From contig NC_061508.1 of assembly GCF_022539505.1 (NCBI RefSeq), positions 345,787,484 to 345,851,483 on the forward strand: a DNA stretch of 64,000 nt, read 5' to 3'. The notes beneath the pieces were generated by a model that saw only the letters and a program-made list of their open reading frames with translations, searched no databases and was not told the origin of the DNA. Source of the stretch: Lolium rigidum. Lineage: Eukaryota; Streptophyta; Magnoliopsida; Poales; Poaceae. Every line of letters begins with the position of its first letter. Positions within the stretch are counted from its first letter, which is position 1. Shown piece by piece: positions 34,576-46,601 of the stretch. The position numbers and the translations under genes are program-made.

Positions 34576-35340
34576 CCTCGGTACCACTTAGGTACCATAA
34601 CGCGAGTTACGGCACCACCGATGTGAGGCCATTGTGGTACCTCAAGCGGTACCACAGGCGGTACTACCGATGTGTGTCCACGTGGCCAGATCTGTGGGGG
34701 ATTTCGAATCCAGAGCGGTACTATTGCTTGCCAAAGCGGTAGTATCGCTTAGGCGGAAACAACACATAACGGTTGGATTCGGGGGGGGCCTATAAAAGGC
34801 CCCTTCTTCTCCAACTCATTTTTTCTCTCTTCTCTCTCTCTCTCCTCCATTGTTGCTGAGCTTAATCTTTGAGGATCTCCCCAACCATCCAACAAATCTT
34901 GCCCAAACTTTGAGGAGTGGTGGAGGATGCCCCGATCTATAGTTCTACCAAGAGAGATTTCACCAATTCGTGCTAGTCCTTTGTGGATCTTGGAGTTAGG
35001 GTTCCTATGGTGGGATCTTGGAGGAAGTGCACCTATGGAGGCTAGCTTCGTTATGTGCTAGCCCCATATGTTGTTGGGAGCCTCCTATTGTTGTGGAGCT
35101 TGCCCCAACCTTGTGAAGGAACCACCGCCTCGACCGGTGCCTTAGTGGAGAAGGGGGAGCCCCTTTGTGGAGCTCTCTCGAGGAAGAAGGTGAGGCTTTC
35201 CTTCGTGGTGTGGCTGCCTAGCCTCTTGTGTGAGTCTAGCACCTCCTCAACGCAGACGTATTCCCTTTTGTGGGAGGAACTGTTGTCGAGGGTACTCCTC
35301 GGCAATGCCCTCCGTTTGGGGCTTAGGGTAGATGGAATCC
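34576..35340 (+). mobile_element. E2, right part: unnamed LTR with TATA box
   Basis: Continues the palindrome-rich sequence of 12976-13355 (aagcggtagtatcgc and relatives to ~34752). It then passes a plus-strand TATA motif cctataaaagg (34790-34800) followed by a CT-rich leader. The order palindromes, TATA, leader fits the U3-R of an LTR. The remainder of the element is not in the window; the boundary with the next sequence near 35340 is inferred. Confidence 0.6.
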
Positions 35341-35350
35341 TGTAGGCTAA

Positions 35351-36835
35351 TGCTGTCTACTGTTGGCTTCTTTTCCTGTAGACAGTGTTGGGCCTCCAAG
35401 AGCAGAGGTTTGTAGAACAGCAGCAAGTTTCCCTTAAGTGAATCACCCAAGGTTTATCGAACTCAGGGAGGAAGAGGTCAAAGATATCCCTCTCAAGCAA
35501 CCCTGCAATCACGATACAAGAAGTCTCTTGTGTCCCCAGCACACCTAATACACTTGTCAGATGTATAGGGGTACACTAGTTCGGCGAAGAGATAGTGAAA
35601 TACAAATAATATGGATGAATATGAGTAGTAATAGCAATCTGAAATAAATATGGCAGCGAGTAAACATGCAGTGGAATAGTAAATAAATGGAGATTCGATG
35701 TTCGGAAACAAGGCCTAGGGATCATACTTTCACTAGTGGACACTCTCAACATTGATCACATAATAAAACCACTCTACACTCTCTTGTTGGATGACAAACA
35801 CCATTAATTGTGTAGGGCTACAAGAGCTCCCTCAAGCCGGAGTTAACAAGCGCCACAACATTCGGTGTTCATATTTAAGTAACCTTAGAGTGCATAATAG
35901 ATCATTGCAACTATACCGAGTACTAACATAGCATGCACACTGTCACCATCAGGCTATGAAAGGGGGAATAGATCGCATCAATACTATCATAGTAATAGTT
36001 AACTCCATAATCTACAAGAGATTACAATCATAACCTATGCCAAGTACTACATGATACACACACAACATTACATCATGGAGGAGGAATAGAGTACTTTAAT
36101 AACATCACTAGAGTAGCACATAGATTGATAGTGATACAAAGCTACTCATATGGATCTCAATCATGTAAGGCAGCTCATGAGATCATTGTATTGAAGTACA
36201 TGGGAGAGAGATTAACCACATAGCTACCGGTACAGCCCTTAGCCTCGAGGGAGAACTACTCCCTCCTCATCATAGGAGACAGCAGCGACGGTGAAGATGG
36301 CGGTGGTGTCGATGGAGATGCCTTCCGGGGGCACTTCCCCGTGCCGGCGGTGTGACGGAACATAGACTTCTGTCCCCCAAATCTTGGCTTCGCGATGGCG
36401 CGGCTCTGGAACTTTTCTTGTACCGTGGCTTATTCGTCTAGGGTTTTCGTGACGGAGGCTTTAAGTAGGCGGAAGGGCAGCCTCGGAGGGGCCCTGGTGG
36501 GGCCACACCATAGGGGGGCGCGCCCCACCCCTTGGCCATGCCGCCCTGGCATGTGGGGCCCCCTGGCTCCCCTCTGGTCTCTCTTCGGTGCTCTGGAAGC
36601 TTCCGGGAAAAATAAGATACTGGGCGTTGATTTCGTCCAATTCCGAGAATATTTCCTGTGTAAGATTTCTGAAACCAAAAACAGCAGAAAACAGGAACTG
36701 GCACTTCGGCATCTTGTTAATAGGTTAGTTCTGGAAAATGCATAAAAATGATATAAAGTGTGAACAAAACATGTAGGTATTGTCATAAAACAAGCATGGA
36801 ACATCAGAAATTATAGATACGTTGGAGACGTATCA
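35351..36835 (-). repeat. A2 3' LTR
   Basis: A 1485-bp repeat matching 39950-41437 with few substitutions and short indels. It shares the ctccaagagcagaggtttgtag and cacccaaggtttatcgaactc blocks with the LTRs of A1 and A3. Confidence 0.92.
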
Positions 36836-39560
36836 GCATCCCCAAGCTTAGTTCCTACTCGTCCTCGAGTAGGTAAACGATAAAAAGAATAATTTCTGAA
36901 GTGACATGCTACTTACATAATCTTGATCATACTATTGTAAAGCATATGTAATGAATGCAGCGATTCGAAGCAATGGTAAAGATAATGGTTAAACAACTGA
37001 ACCATATAGCAAAGACTTTTCATGAATAGTACTTTCAAGACAAGTATCAATAAGACTTGCATAAGAGTTAACTCATAAAGCAATAAATTCAAAGTAAATA
37101 CATTGAAGCAACACAAAGGAAGATTTAAGTTTCAGCAGTTGCTTTCAACTTGTAACATGTATATCTCATGGATAATTGTCAACACAAAGTAATATAACAA
37201 GTGCAATAGGTAAACATGTAAGAATCAATGCACACAGTTGACACAAGTGTTCGCTTCTAAGATGGAAGGAAGTAGGTAAACTGACTCAACATAAAAGTAG
37301 AAGAAAGGCCCTTCGTAGAGGGAAGCATGGATTGCTATATTTGTGCTAGAGCTTTTATTTTGAAAACATAGAAACAATTTTGTCAACGGCAGTAATAAAG
37401 CATATGTGTTATGTATAAGATATCCTATAAGTTGCAAGCCTCATGCATAGATTACCAATAGTGCCCGCACCTTGTCCTAATTAGGTTGGATTTACATGGA
37501 TTATCATTGCATAACATATGTTTTAACCAAGTGTCACAAAGGGGTACCTCTATGCCGCCTGTACAAAGGTCTAAGGAGAAAGCTCGCATTGGATTTCTCG
37601 CTTTTGATTATTCTCAACTTAGACATCCATACCGGGACAACATAGACAATAGATAATGGAATCCTCTTTAATGCATAAGCATTCAACAACAGATAATATT
37701 CTCATAAGAGATTGAGGATTGTTGTCCAAACTGAAACTTCCACCATGGATCATGGCTTTAGTTAGCGGCCCAATGTTCTTCTCTAACAATATGCATACTC
37801 AAACCATTCAACTCATGATAAATCACCCTTACTTCAGCCAAGACGAACATGCATAGCAACTCACATGATATTCAACAAAGTGAAATAGTTGATGGCATCC
37901 CCAGGAACATGGTTATCGCTCAACAAGCAACTTATTAAGAAATAAGATACATAAGTACATATTCAATACCACAATAGTTTTTAAGCTATTTTTCCCATGA
38001 GCTATATATTGCAAGGACAAATGAATGAAATTTTAAAGGTAGCACTCAAGCAAATTACTTTGGAATGGCAGAAAAATACCATGTAGTAGGTAGGTATGGT
38101 GGACACAAATGGCATAGTTTTTGGCTCAAGGATTTTGGATGCACGAGAAGAAATCCCTCTCAATGCAAGGCTTAGGCTAGCAAGGTTGTTTGAAGCAAAC
38201 ACAAGTATGAACCGGTACAGCAAAACTTACATAAGAACATATTGCAAGCATTATAAGACTCTACATTGTCTTCCTTGTTGTTCAAACACCTCACCAGAAA
38301 ATATCTAGACTTTAGAGAGACCAATCATGCAAACCAAATTTCAACAAGCTCTACAGTATTTCTTCATTAATAGGTGCAAAGCATATGATGCAAGAGCTTA
38401 AACATGATCTATTTGAGCACAACAATTTCCAAGTATCAAATTATTCAAGACATTATACCAATTACCACATGTAGCATTTTCTGTTTCCAACCATATAACA
38501 ATTAACGAAGCAGTTTCAACCTTCGCCATGAACATTAAAAGTAAAGCTAAGAACACCAGTGTTCATATGAACGAGCGGAGCGTGTCTCTCTCCCACATAA
38601 GCATGAATTTATTCAGAGAATGAAAATAACAAAAACGAAAATAAAAGCACACAGACACTCCAAGTAAAGTACATAAGATGTGACGAAATAAAAATATAGT
38701 TTCACTAGAGGTGACCTGATAAGTTGTCGATGAAGAAGGGGATGCCTTGGGCATCCCCAAGCTTAGATGCTTGAGTCTTCTTGAAATATGCAGGGATGAA
38801 CCACGGGGGCATCCCCAAGCTTAGACTTTTCAATCTTCTTGGTCATATTGTATCATCCTCCTCTCTTGACCCTTGAAAACTTCCTTCACACCAAACTCAA
38901 AACAAACTCATTAGAGGGTTAGTGCATAATCAAAAATTCACATGTTCAGAGGTGACACAATCATTCTTAACACTTCGGACATTGCCCAAAGCTACCGAAA
39001 GTTAATGGAACAAAGAAATCCATCCAACACGAGCAAAAGAGGCAATGCGAAATAAAAGGCAGAACTGTCAAAACAGTAACGACTCCGTAAATACGAATTT
39101 TTCTGGGGCACTAAACTTGCTCAGATGAAAATGCTCAAATTGAATGAAAGTTGCGTACATATCTGAGTATCACGCATGTAAATTGGCAGATTTTTCTGAG
39201 TTACCTACAGAGAACCCTGCCCAAATTCGTGACATCAAGAAATCTGTTTCTGCGCAGTACTCCAAATCTAGTATCAACCCTACTATCAAGGACTTTACTT
39301 GGCACAACAATGCAATGAAATAAATATAAGGAGAGGTTGCTACAGTAGTAACAACTTCCAAGACACAACAAAACAAAGAGCAAAATAAAGACATGGGTTA
39401 TCTCCCAAGAAGTGCTTTCTTTATAGTCATTAAGATGGGCTCAGCAATTTTAATGATGCACTCCCAAGAAATAAGAGTTGAAGCAAAAGAGGGCATCAAA
39501 AAGCAAATTCAAAACAAATTTAAGCCTAACCCACTTCCTATGGAAAGGAATCTTGTAAAT
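36836..39560 (-). other. A2 conserved 3' noncoding region with hairpins and PPT
   Basis: No gene. It carries AAGCTTGGGGATGC at the LTR edge (36836-36849, minus strand), the stem CCTACTCG/CGAGTAGG (36854-36873), a second and third AAGCTTGGGGATGC copy (about 38751-38764 and 38809-38822), the GGGGATGCC-ttg-GGCATCCCC hairpin (38738-38758) and the ttgggagataaccca hairpin (near 39392-39408). Confidence 0.75.
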
Positions 39561-39625
39561 AAACAAGTTATGTAGGCATAAGGCAACAAGCATAGGAAAA
39601 CAAGACCAGCGCAACTTCAAGATTT

Positions 39626-39931
39626 TCAGCAAAAAGAGAGGGTTTTAGTAACATGAAAATTTCTACAACCATATTTTCCTCTCTCATAAAGATTTTCAGT
39701 AGCATCATGAACAAACTCAACAATATAACTATCAAATGAAACATTCTTATCATGAGATACATGCATAAAATTATTACTACTCCCAACATAAGCATAGTCA
39801 TTCTTATTAATTGTAGTGGGAGCAAATTCAACAAAGTAGCTATCATTATTATTCTCATCAAGTGTAGGCGCGCGTGGTTGACGTGGGATGTAGAAATCTC
39901 TGTGGTGTAGCTTTTCATCGTTCCCCGGCAA
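39626..39931 (-). pseudogene. A2 remnant of acidic/Tyr-rich tail ORF
   Basis: The frame opens inside the PBS region and reaches NNNDSYFVEFAPTT, YAYVGSSNNFMHV, DSYIVEFVHDATENLYERGKYG before a frameshift and stop. Codons matching A3's hydrophobic end (NLFIYKIPFHRKWVRLKF) persist in another frame down to about 39450. Everything encoding gag has been deleted between the PBS and this tail. Confidence 0.6.
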
Positions 39932-39939
39932 CGGCGCCA
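39921..39939 (-). promoter_or_regulatory. A2 primer-binding site (tRNA-Asp)
   Basis: Minus strand TGGCGCCGTTGCCGGGGAA is a full match to the complement of the plant tRNA-Asp 3' end, 10 bases inside the 5' LTR. Confidence 0.92.
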
Positions 39940-39949
39940 GAAAATAGCT

Positions 39950-41437
39950 TGCTGTCTACTGTTGGCTTCTTTTCCTGTAGACAGTGTCGTTGGGCCTCCA
40001 AGAACAGAGGTTTGTAGAACAGCAGCAAGTTTCCCTTAAGTGAATCACCCAAGGTTTATCGAACTCAGGGAGGAAGAGGTCAAAGATATCCCTCTCAAGC
40101 AACCCTGCAATCACGATACAAGAAGTCTCTTGTGTCCCCAACACACCTAATACACTTGTCAGATGTATAGGTGCACTAGTTCGGCGAAGAGATAGTGAAA
40201 TACAAGTAATATGGATGAATATGAGTAGTAATAGCAATCTGAAATAAATATGGCAGCGAGTAAACATGCAGTGGAACAGTAAATAAACGGAGATTCGATG
40301 TTCGGAAACAAGGCCTAGGGATCATACTTTCACTAGTGGACACTCAACATTGATCACATAATAAAACCACTCTACACTCTCTTGTTGGATGACAAACACC
40401 ATTAATTGTGTAGGGCTACAAGAGCTCCCTCAAGCCGGAGTTAACAAGCGCCACAACATTCGGTGTTCATATTTAAGTAACCTTAGAGTGCATAATAGAT
40501 CATTGCAATTATACCGAGTAATAACATAGCATGCACACTGTCACCATCAGGCTATGAAAGGGGGAATAGATCGCATCAATACTATCATAGTAATAGTTAT
40601 CTCCATAATCTACAAGAGATTACAATCATAACATATGCCAAGTACTACATGATGCACACACTGTCAACATTACATCATGGAGGAGGAATAGAGTACTTTA
40701 ATAACATCACTAGAGTAGCACATAGATTGATAGTGATACAAAGCTCATCATGTGGATCTCAATCATATAAGGCAGCTCATGAGATCATTGTATTGAAGTA
40801 CATGGGAGAGAGATTAACCACATAGCTACCGGTACAACCCTTAGCCTCGAGGGAGAACTACTCCCTCCTCATCATAGGAGACAGCAGCAACGATGAAGAT
40901 GGCGGTGGTGTCGATGGAGATGCCTTCCGGGGGCACTTCCCCGTCCCAGCGGCGTGCCGGAACAGAGACTTCTGTCTCCCGAATCTTGGCTTCGCGATGG
41001 CGGCGGCTCTGGAACTTTTCTCGTACCGTGGCTTATTCGTCTAGGGTTTTCGCGATGAAGGCTTTAAGTAGGCGGAAGGGCAGCCTCGGAGGGGCCCTGG
41101 TGGGGCCACACCATAGGGGGGCGCGCCCCACCCCTTGGCCATGCCGCCCTGGCGTGTGGGGCCCCCCGGCTCCCTCTCGGTCTCTCTTCGGTGCTCCGGA
41201 AGCTTCCGGGAAAAATAAGATACCGGGCGTTGATTTTGTCCAATTCCGAGAATATTTCTCGTGTAAGACTTCGAAACCAAAAACAAAGAGAAAACAGGAA
41301 CTGGCACTTCGGCATCTTGTTAATAGGTTAGTTCCGGAAAATGCATAAAACGATATAAAGTGTGAACAAAACATGTAGGTATTGTCATAAAACAAGCATG
41401 GAACATCAGAAATTATAGATACGTTGGAGACGTATCA
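39950..41437 (-). repeat. A2 5' LTR
   Basis: A 1488-bp partner of 35351-36835. Minus-strand outer end TGATACGTCTCCAACG, inner end GACAGCA. Confidence 0.92.
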
Positions 41438-41442
41438 GCTGA

Positions 41443-42850
41443 CACGAGACATCGGTTATCAAACAAGCGGGGAAAGCGATTTACCCAGGTCCGGGGCCCT
41501 CGATGAGGTAAAACCCTTACGTCCTGCCTGTCTGATCTTGATTATGAAAATATCAGGTTACAATGGGGTGCCGAAGGTTTCGGCTGTGATCTCGTCGAGA
41601 GGCTAAGTTCTACGGGGACCTAGCTCTAGACTTACGGTGGCTAATATTGCTAAGATTGTGTGTGTCCCTCGGCAGCCCCTCTCCTGGCCCTTATATAGGG
41701 AGCCAGCTCTCAAGAGATCTGTCCGGGTACAACTAGGTTACAAAGGCCCCTAGTTCTAGACTTTCCTTGTATTCTTTGTCTCTTCGTCTTGTTCTTCAAG
41801 GAATCTTCTTCGGCACCGACGTAGTATTCCACCTTGCCATCGAGTGTCTTCATGGGCCTCCAGTTGGGCTGCACATGATAGGGCAATAACAGTTACCCGA
41901 AGGGTATTGCCCACGTCAGTAGCCCCCGAGTGTCTAGCCGAAGATATTTCGGGTAGAGACTAAAGCATGCCTCCACCGAATGTTCTTCTCTCTTGATAAA
42001 TCTTGTCCTTCTTGTAATAGCATCATCTCCTTCTATCGGGTGTGCGTCAAGCACTCCCGATGGGAGTAGCCCCCGAGTCTAGGTATGGATGTTTGCAACC
42101 GTGCATAGACTCAAGTTGAGCCACTCGAATGTTTTCTTCTGCCAAAGCTTTTTACAGGTCTTCATAAGTCATCTGATATGTTTATATCGGGGCTTCAATT
42201 TTTCAAGTAAAGTTTAATGCGTAAAGGATATCGAGTAACGTGCCTAGCTTTGCTGGTTAACTGCCGATGACAAAACAACGCTACTCTACACAGAATCAAG
42301 TCCCCGGGCATGATCCTGGAGTGCAAAAAAGTTTTTCGGGTGCGCAATTGACGCTCCCGATGGGAGTAGCCCCCGAGTCTGGGCATGGGTGCTTGCAACC
42401 AGGTGCAGACTCGAGCCAATTGATTCGATCTTTCTTCGAGTCTAAATTTATCGGGTGCAAGTCAAGCGCTCCCGATGGGAGTAGCCCCCGAGTCTAGGTG
42501 CGGATGTTTGCAACCGTGCATAGACTCAAGTTGATCCACTCAATGATTTTAATATTTCCTCGGATGCTTCAATCAGAGTCGACACCTTTCATGACATCAC
42601 TGATGACGTCACCACTGCTGTGGTTTGATTGACGAGACGTGACCTGACGGGCCCACTCTACTCCTGCGCGGTCAGTTTAAGGAAATGATCAGTGCTTGTG
42701 CATTGACCGAGGTGCCTCCTCGATTTCCACACATCGTGGGAATATATGGTCGCCGGTTTCATTTTCTTTAGAGCGACACGTGTACGACTGGATCTCTGTC
42801 CACCTCCCACGATGGCTTTGGAGTTATGGCCACGATTTCCCATCAGCTCA
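41443..42850 (-). repeat. Tat 3' LTR region with internal direct repeats
   Basis: Noncoding sequence starting with acacgagacatcgg and the taaaacccttacgtcctgcc block found in many grass Gypsy LTRs. It contains at least three direct repeats of roughly 95 bp centred on ctcccgatgggagtagcccc (starting 42054, 42354 and 42469), each followed by ttgcaacc and gactc(a/g)ag. The boundary with the antisense-gene promoter is not fixed. Confidence 0.65.
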
Positions 42851-42852
42851 TG

Positions 42853-42864
42853 CTATAAATAAGG
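42853..42864 (+). promoter_or_regulatory. TATA box of Tat antisense gene
   Basis: ctataaataagg lies 112 bases upstream of the ATG at 42966, followed by a pyrimidine-rich leader (about 42909-42955). This is the expected arrangement for a plant Pol II promoter and gives the antisense gene its own start independent of the LTR. Confidence 0.6.
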
Positions 42865-42965
42865 GGCCTTCCCATTATTTTTACTTTTCACGCTTCCATA
42901 CTGCTCATTTTCTTCCTCAGTCTTTCCTCTCACCCCTGTTCCTTCTCTCAAGAGCTCCGGACACC

Positions 42966-45354
42966 ATGGGCAAGAAGAAGGGTACCAGCGCATCAGGCAC
43001 GAGCAAGATCAGCCGTGATTGGAGCGCCCTCCACCATTTCCAATCGCGAGGTGAACAAGTTGCGCACCCTCGGCCTCATCTCTTCATCCGACAATGACAT
43101 TCATCTCCCAGGTTCATCTTCTCTCCCAAAGCCTCCTAAGGGCTTCACTGTTATGTTCGTCGCCTTCCTGTTTCGTGGGCTTTTTCTTCCTGCCCACGAA
43201 TTTCTTCGTTCCCTTCTCTTTTTCTATGGGATCCAGCTGCGCAGCTGACCCAAAATTCCATTCTTCATCTCTCCATTTTCATTACTGTATGCGAGGCTTT
43301 CCTCGGCATTGATCCCCACTGGGGTTTATGGAGGAAATCTTCTATGTCAAGCGCCATAATGACAACAATGTTCCTCCCGTTGTTGGTGGCGTTGGTTTTG
43401 TCGTTAGAAAGGAGGTTGATTACTTCAACTTCCCGATGAAAGAATCCGTCCAGGGCTGGCACCATAAATGGTTCTACCTGCGAGATATCCCAACATCTGG
43501 GTGGCGCTCCAACCTTCCTCCATTTGAATACGTTCTGGTAGCTCAGCCGAAGAAGTCCTGGAGAAACATCTTGTCTACCGGAGAAAGCGCTATAGCTGAT
43601 AAGCTGTTCAAACAGGTCGTAGACCTAAAGAACACAGGAGGCCTAACGATGTGCGGCACTGAGGTAGTCTCGGTGTTCCTAAAGCGTCGGGTGCAGCCGC
43701 TGATGTCCCGGCCTCACCAGCTGTGGATGTATGTTGGTAAGGACGACAAGTCAAGAGTCAGCTCAGCCGACCTGTCGGATGACGAACTCCACGACGAGGT
43801 GTGTCGTCTTACTTGCTTCACCATGAAGGACAACATTGTCCCGACTTCGGCTCGCCCTCCATATGATTTCAAGCACCTTCCGGCTGAGGTAATCTTCACT
43901 GCAATTGCTCTGATTACTATTTGTTATTCTGTCTTCTGATCTTCTACTAATTTTTCACCTGTCAACATGCTTCCACCGTAGCTCAATGTTGTCCTCCTAC
44001 ACCTGAAAGTGGTGTAGAACTAGAGGACGATGATGACGACTCCAAAGAAACTGAGGATGCTCAACACGTCCTCGAGGATAGCGACGTCCAAGGGGACGAA
44101 GCCCCCGAAGATGATGTTCTCACCAGGAGTAGGCGGTGCAGGAGGATAAATGAAGACTTGATCACAACAGCTGAATTGAGTCCTAGCGGACAAGATGATG
44201 ATGCCGATGAAACTGCATCGCCTCCCCCTGATGCGAAAAGTTCGAAAGGCTTTTTTGCTGCCGAAGATGACTTAGACCTGTGAGTATCTATTTTTCTCTT
44301 TGTAACTAACCTTCTTTGTTTCGCATGATGAACATCCTTGCTTTTCAAGCAGCTCTGACATTGACGATGAACTTCCTCTCGCAAAGAGGGCTAAGTTACT
44401 CTTCGGGAAGGCCGAGTCAGCCAAGGAATCGAATCCTTCACCTACCGAACCGACGCCACCCTCAAGGACGACCGTGGTGAAGATTCCGGTGTCGAAGGTC
44501 ATTCCTCCTGGCAACACCCCCGTTTCACCAGCTGCCCGTGACCATGTAAATGAATCATTTAACTTGACTTTCCTCTTTTGCGGTGGATTTCCATACTTGG
44601 ATGAGATTCTTTGACTTTTCCCTCGCAGCCAATTTATGCCACAGTTGACGCTGTGGCAGATTTTGCTGATCAATTCACTCGCCTGGAGTCCGAGAATGTA
44701 CAGCTTCGGAAGACCATCAAGATTTCGGCTGACCAAGTGTTGGAGGCTAACAAGCTCACAGCTGATGCCCAAAATGAAAACATCTTGCTGAAAGATGAAC
44801 TAAAGAAGCTGAAACAGAAGATGAAGGACGAGCATGATGCCAGACGTGAGGCTGCTGTCGCTGCTGATAAAAAGGAAGGCGCCCTCCGCTAGTCTATCAC
44901 GAATTTCCTTAGTAAGTTCCTTCGCACTTAAGTGCAAGATATTTCTACGATACTATCCTCTGGGTTGCTTATTCCTCATTTTTCAGGTGCCGCCGCCGTG
45001 CCTATCAATCGGGCACACAAGCTTCGAGAGGACTCGATGTCTGATGGGCTCTCCCTTGCCGCTGATGCCAATATCCAAGTTCTTCGTCTGCTGCAAAAAA
45101 CCAAGGGAGCACTGTCGAGGTTGTTCTCGATGATATTCCCGAAGATAAATCAAGACAAGACTCTTGGCGAGATGGCAGACGCTTTCTTCATTGACCCTTC
45201 TGAGCCTATAGAGGTACTTAAGCAGCGCTCCCGTTTGTTTGGAGCAGTCCTTACTTTTCAACTACTGATGGGTCATGGGCTAAGCTCTGAACTAGAAAAG
45301 TTATCCAAGGCGTTGCCTGTAGATGACAACAATTGCCTAGTCAATCTTGATCCC
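42966..45354 (+). pseudogene. Tat antisense gene, exons 1-5 (Transposase_28-type protein)
   Basis: ATG 42966 (MGKKKGTSASGTSK). Exon 1 to 43888 contains NREVNKLRTLGLISS, PPKGFTVMFVAFLFRGL, HEFLRSLLFFYGIQL and SVQGWHHKWFYLRD, the hallmark of the putative gypsy-type transposon family (Pfam Transposase_28). GT-AG introns separate exon 2 (43982-44279, acidic), exon 3 (44353-44545), exon 4 (44629-44911, coiled coil LESENVQLRKTIKISADQVL) and exon 5 (44987-45354, DANIQVLRLLQKTKGALSRL, MADAFFIDPSEPIEVLKQRS). Frameshifts near 43040, 43250 and 43990 and a TAG at 44890 disable it. A3 interrupts exon 5 after NLDP. Confidence 0.82.
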
Positions 45355-46601
45355 TGACGTCTACGCACGCTTCTATTCCTGTAGACAGTGTTGGGCCTCC
45401 AAGAGCAGAGGTTTGTAGAACAGCAGCAAGTTTCCCTTAAGTGAATCACCCAAAGTTTATCGAACTCAGGGAGGTAGAGGTCAAAGATATCCCTCTCAAG
45501 CAACCCTGCAATTACGATACAAGAAGTCTCTTGTCCCCAACACACCTAATACACTTGTCAGATGTATAGGTGCACTAGTTCGGCGAAGAGATAGTGAAAT
45601 ACAAGTAATATGGATGATTGTAAGTAGTAATTGCAATCTGAAATAAAGATGGCAGCAAGCAAACATGTAACAAAACTTGTTGGAAACGGTGTTTCAATGC
45701 TTAGAAACAAGGCCTAGGGATCATACTTTCACTAGTGGACACTCTCAACATTGATCACATAATTGAATAAATAAATACTACTTTCTACACTCTCTTGTTG
45801 GATAACAAACACCATTCATTGTGTAGGGCTACAAAAGCACACCTCAACCGGAGTAAACAAGCTCCACAACATCCGGAGTTCATATTTAAGTAACCTCTAG
45901 AGTGCATAATAGACCGAGTACTAACATAGCATACACACTGTCAACAATAGCTATGAAAGGGGGAATAGATCGCATCAATACTATCATAGTAATAGTTAAC
46001 TTCATAATCTACAAGAGATTACAATCATAACCTACGCCAAGTACTACATGATGCACACACTCGTTAACATTACATCATGGAGGAGGAATAGACTACTTTA
46101 ATAACATCACTAGAGTAACACATAGATTAATAGTGATACAAAGCTCATGATCACATAAAGATCACACCATGGGAGAGAGAGATGAACCACATAGCTACCG
46201 GTAGAGCCCTCAGCCTCGGGGAGAACTACTCCCTCCTCATCATGGGAGACAGCAACGGGCGATGAAGATGGCGGTGGTGTCGATGGAGATGACTCCCGGG
46301 GCAATTCCCCGTCCCGGCGGCGTGCCGGAACAAAGACTTCTGTCCCCCGAAACGGAGTTTCGCGATGGCGGCGGCGCCCCTGGAGTCTTTCTGGAGTTTC
46401 GTCGATTTCCGAGAATATTGCCCGAACAACCTTTCTGGAACCAAAAACAGCAAAAAATAGGAACTGGCACCTCGGCATCTTGTTAATAGGTTAGTTCCGG
46501 AAAATGCATAAAATTATTACAAAGTGTGAGCAAAACATGTAGGTATTGTCATAAAACTAGCATGGAACATCAGAAATTATAGATACGTTGGAGACGTATC
46601 A
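45355..46601 (-). repeat. A3 3' LTR
   Basis: A 1247-bp repeat, plus-strand termini TGACGTCTACGCACGC and GGAGACGTATCA. Shorter than the LTRs of A1, A2 and A4; it lacks the GC-rich segment present at 14690-14830 in A1. Confidence 0.92.

Larger units (their letters stand above)
35351..41437 (-). mobile_element. A2: non-autonomous Athila-like LTR retrotransposon, 6.1 kb
   Basis: LTRs are 35351-36835 (1485 bp) and 39950-41437 (1488 bp), both TGCTGTCTACTG to GGAGACGTATCA. Flanks are gctaa (35346-35350) and gctga (41438-41442), an imperfect 5-bp duplication. The tRNA-Asp PBS is perfect. The 3.1-kb interior contains only the tail of the A-family ORF next to the PBS and the conserved noncoding region. 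It has no gag core or pol, making it the most reduced of the four A elements. Confidence 0.9.
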
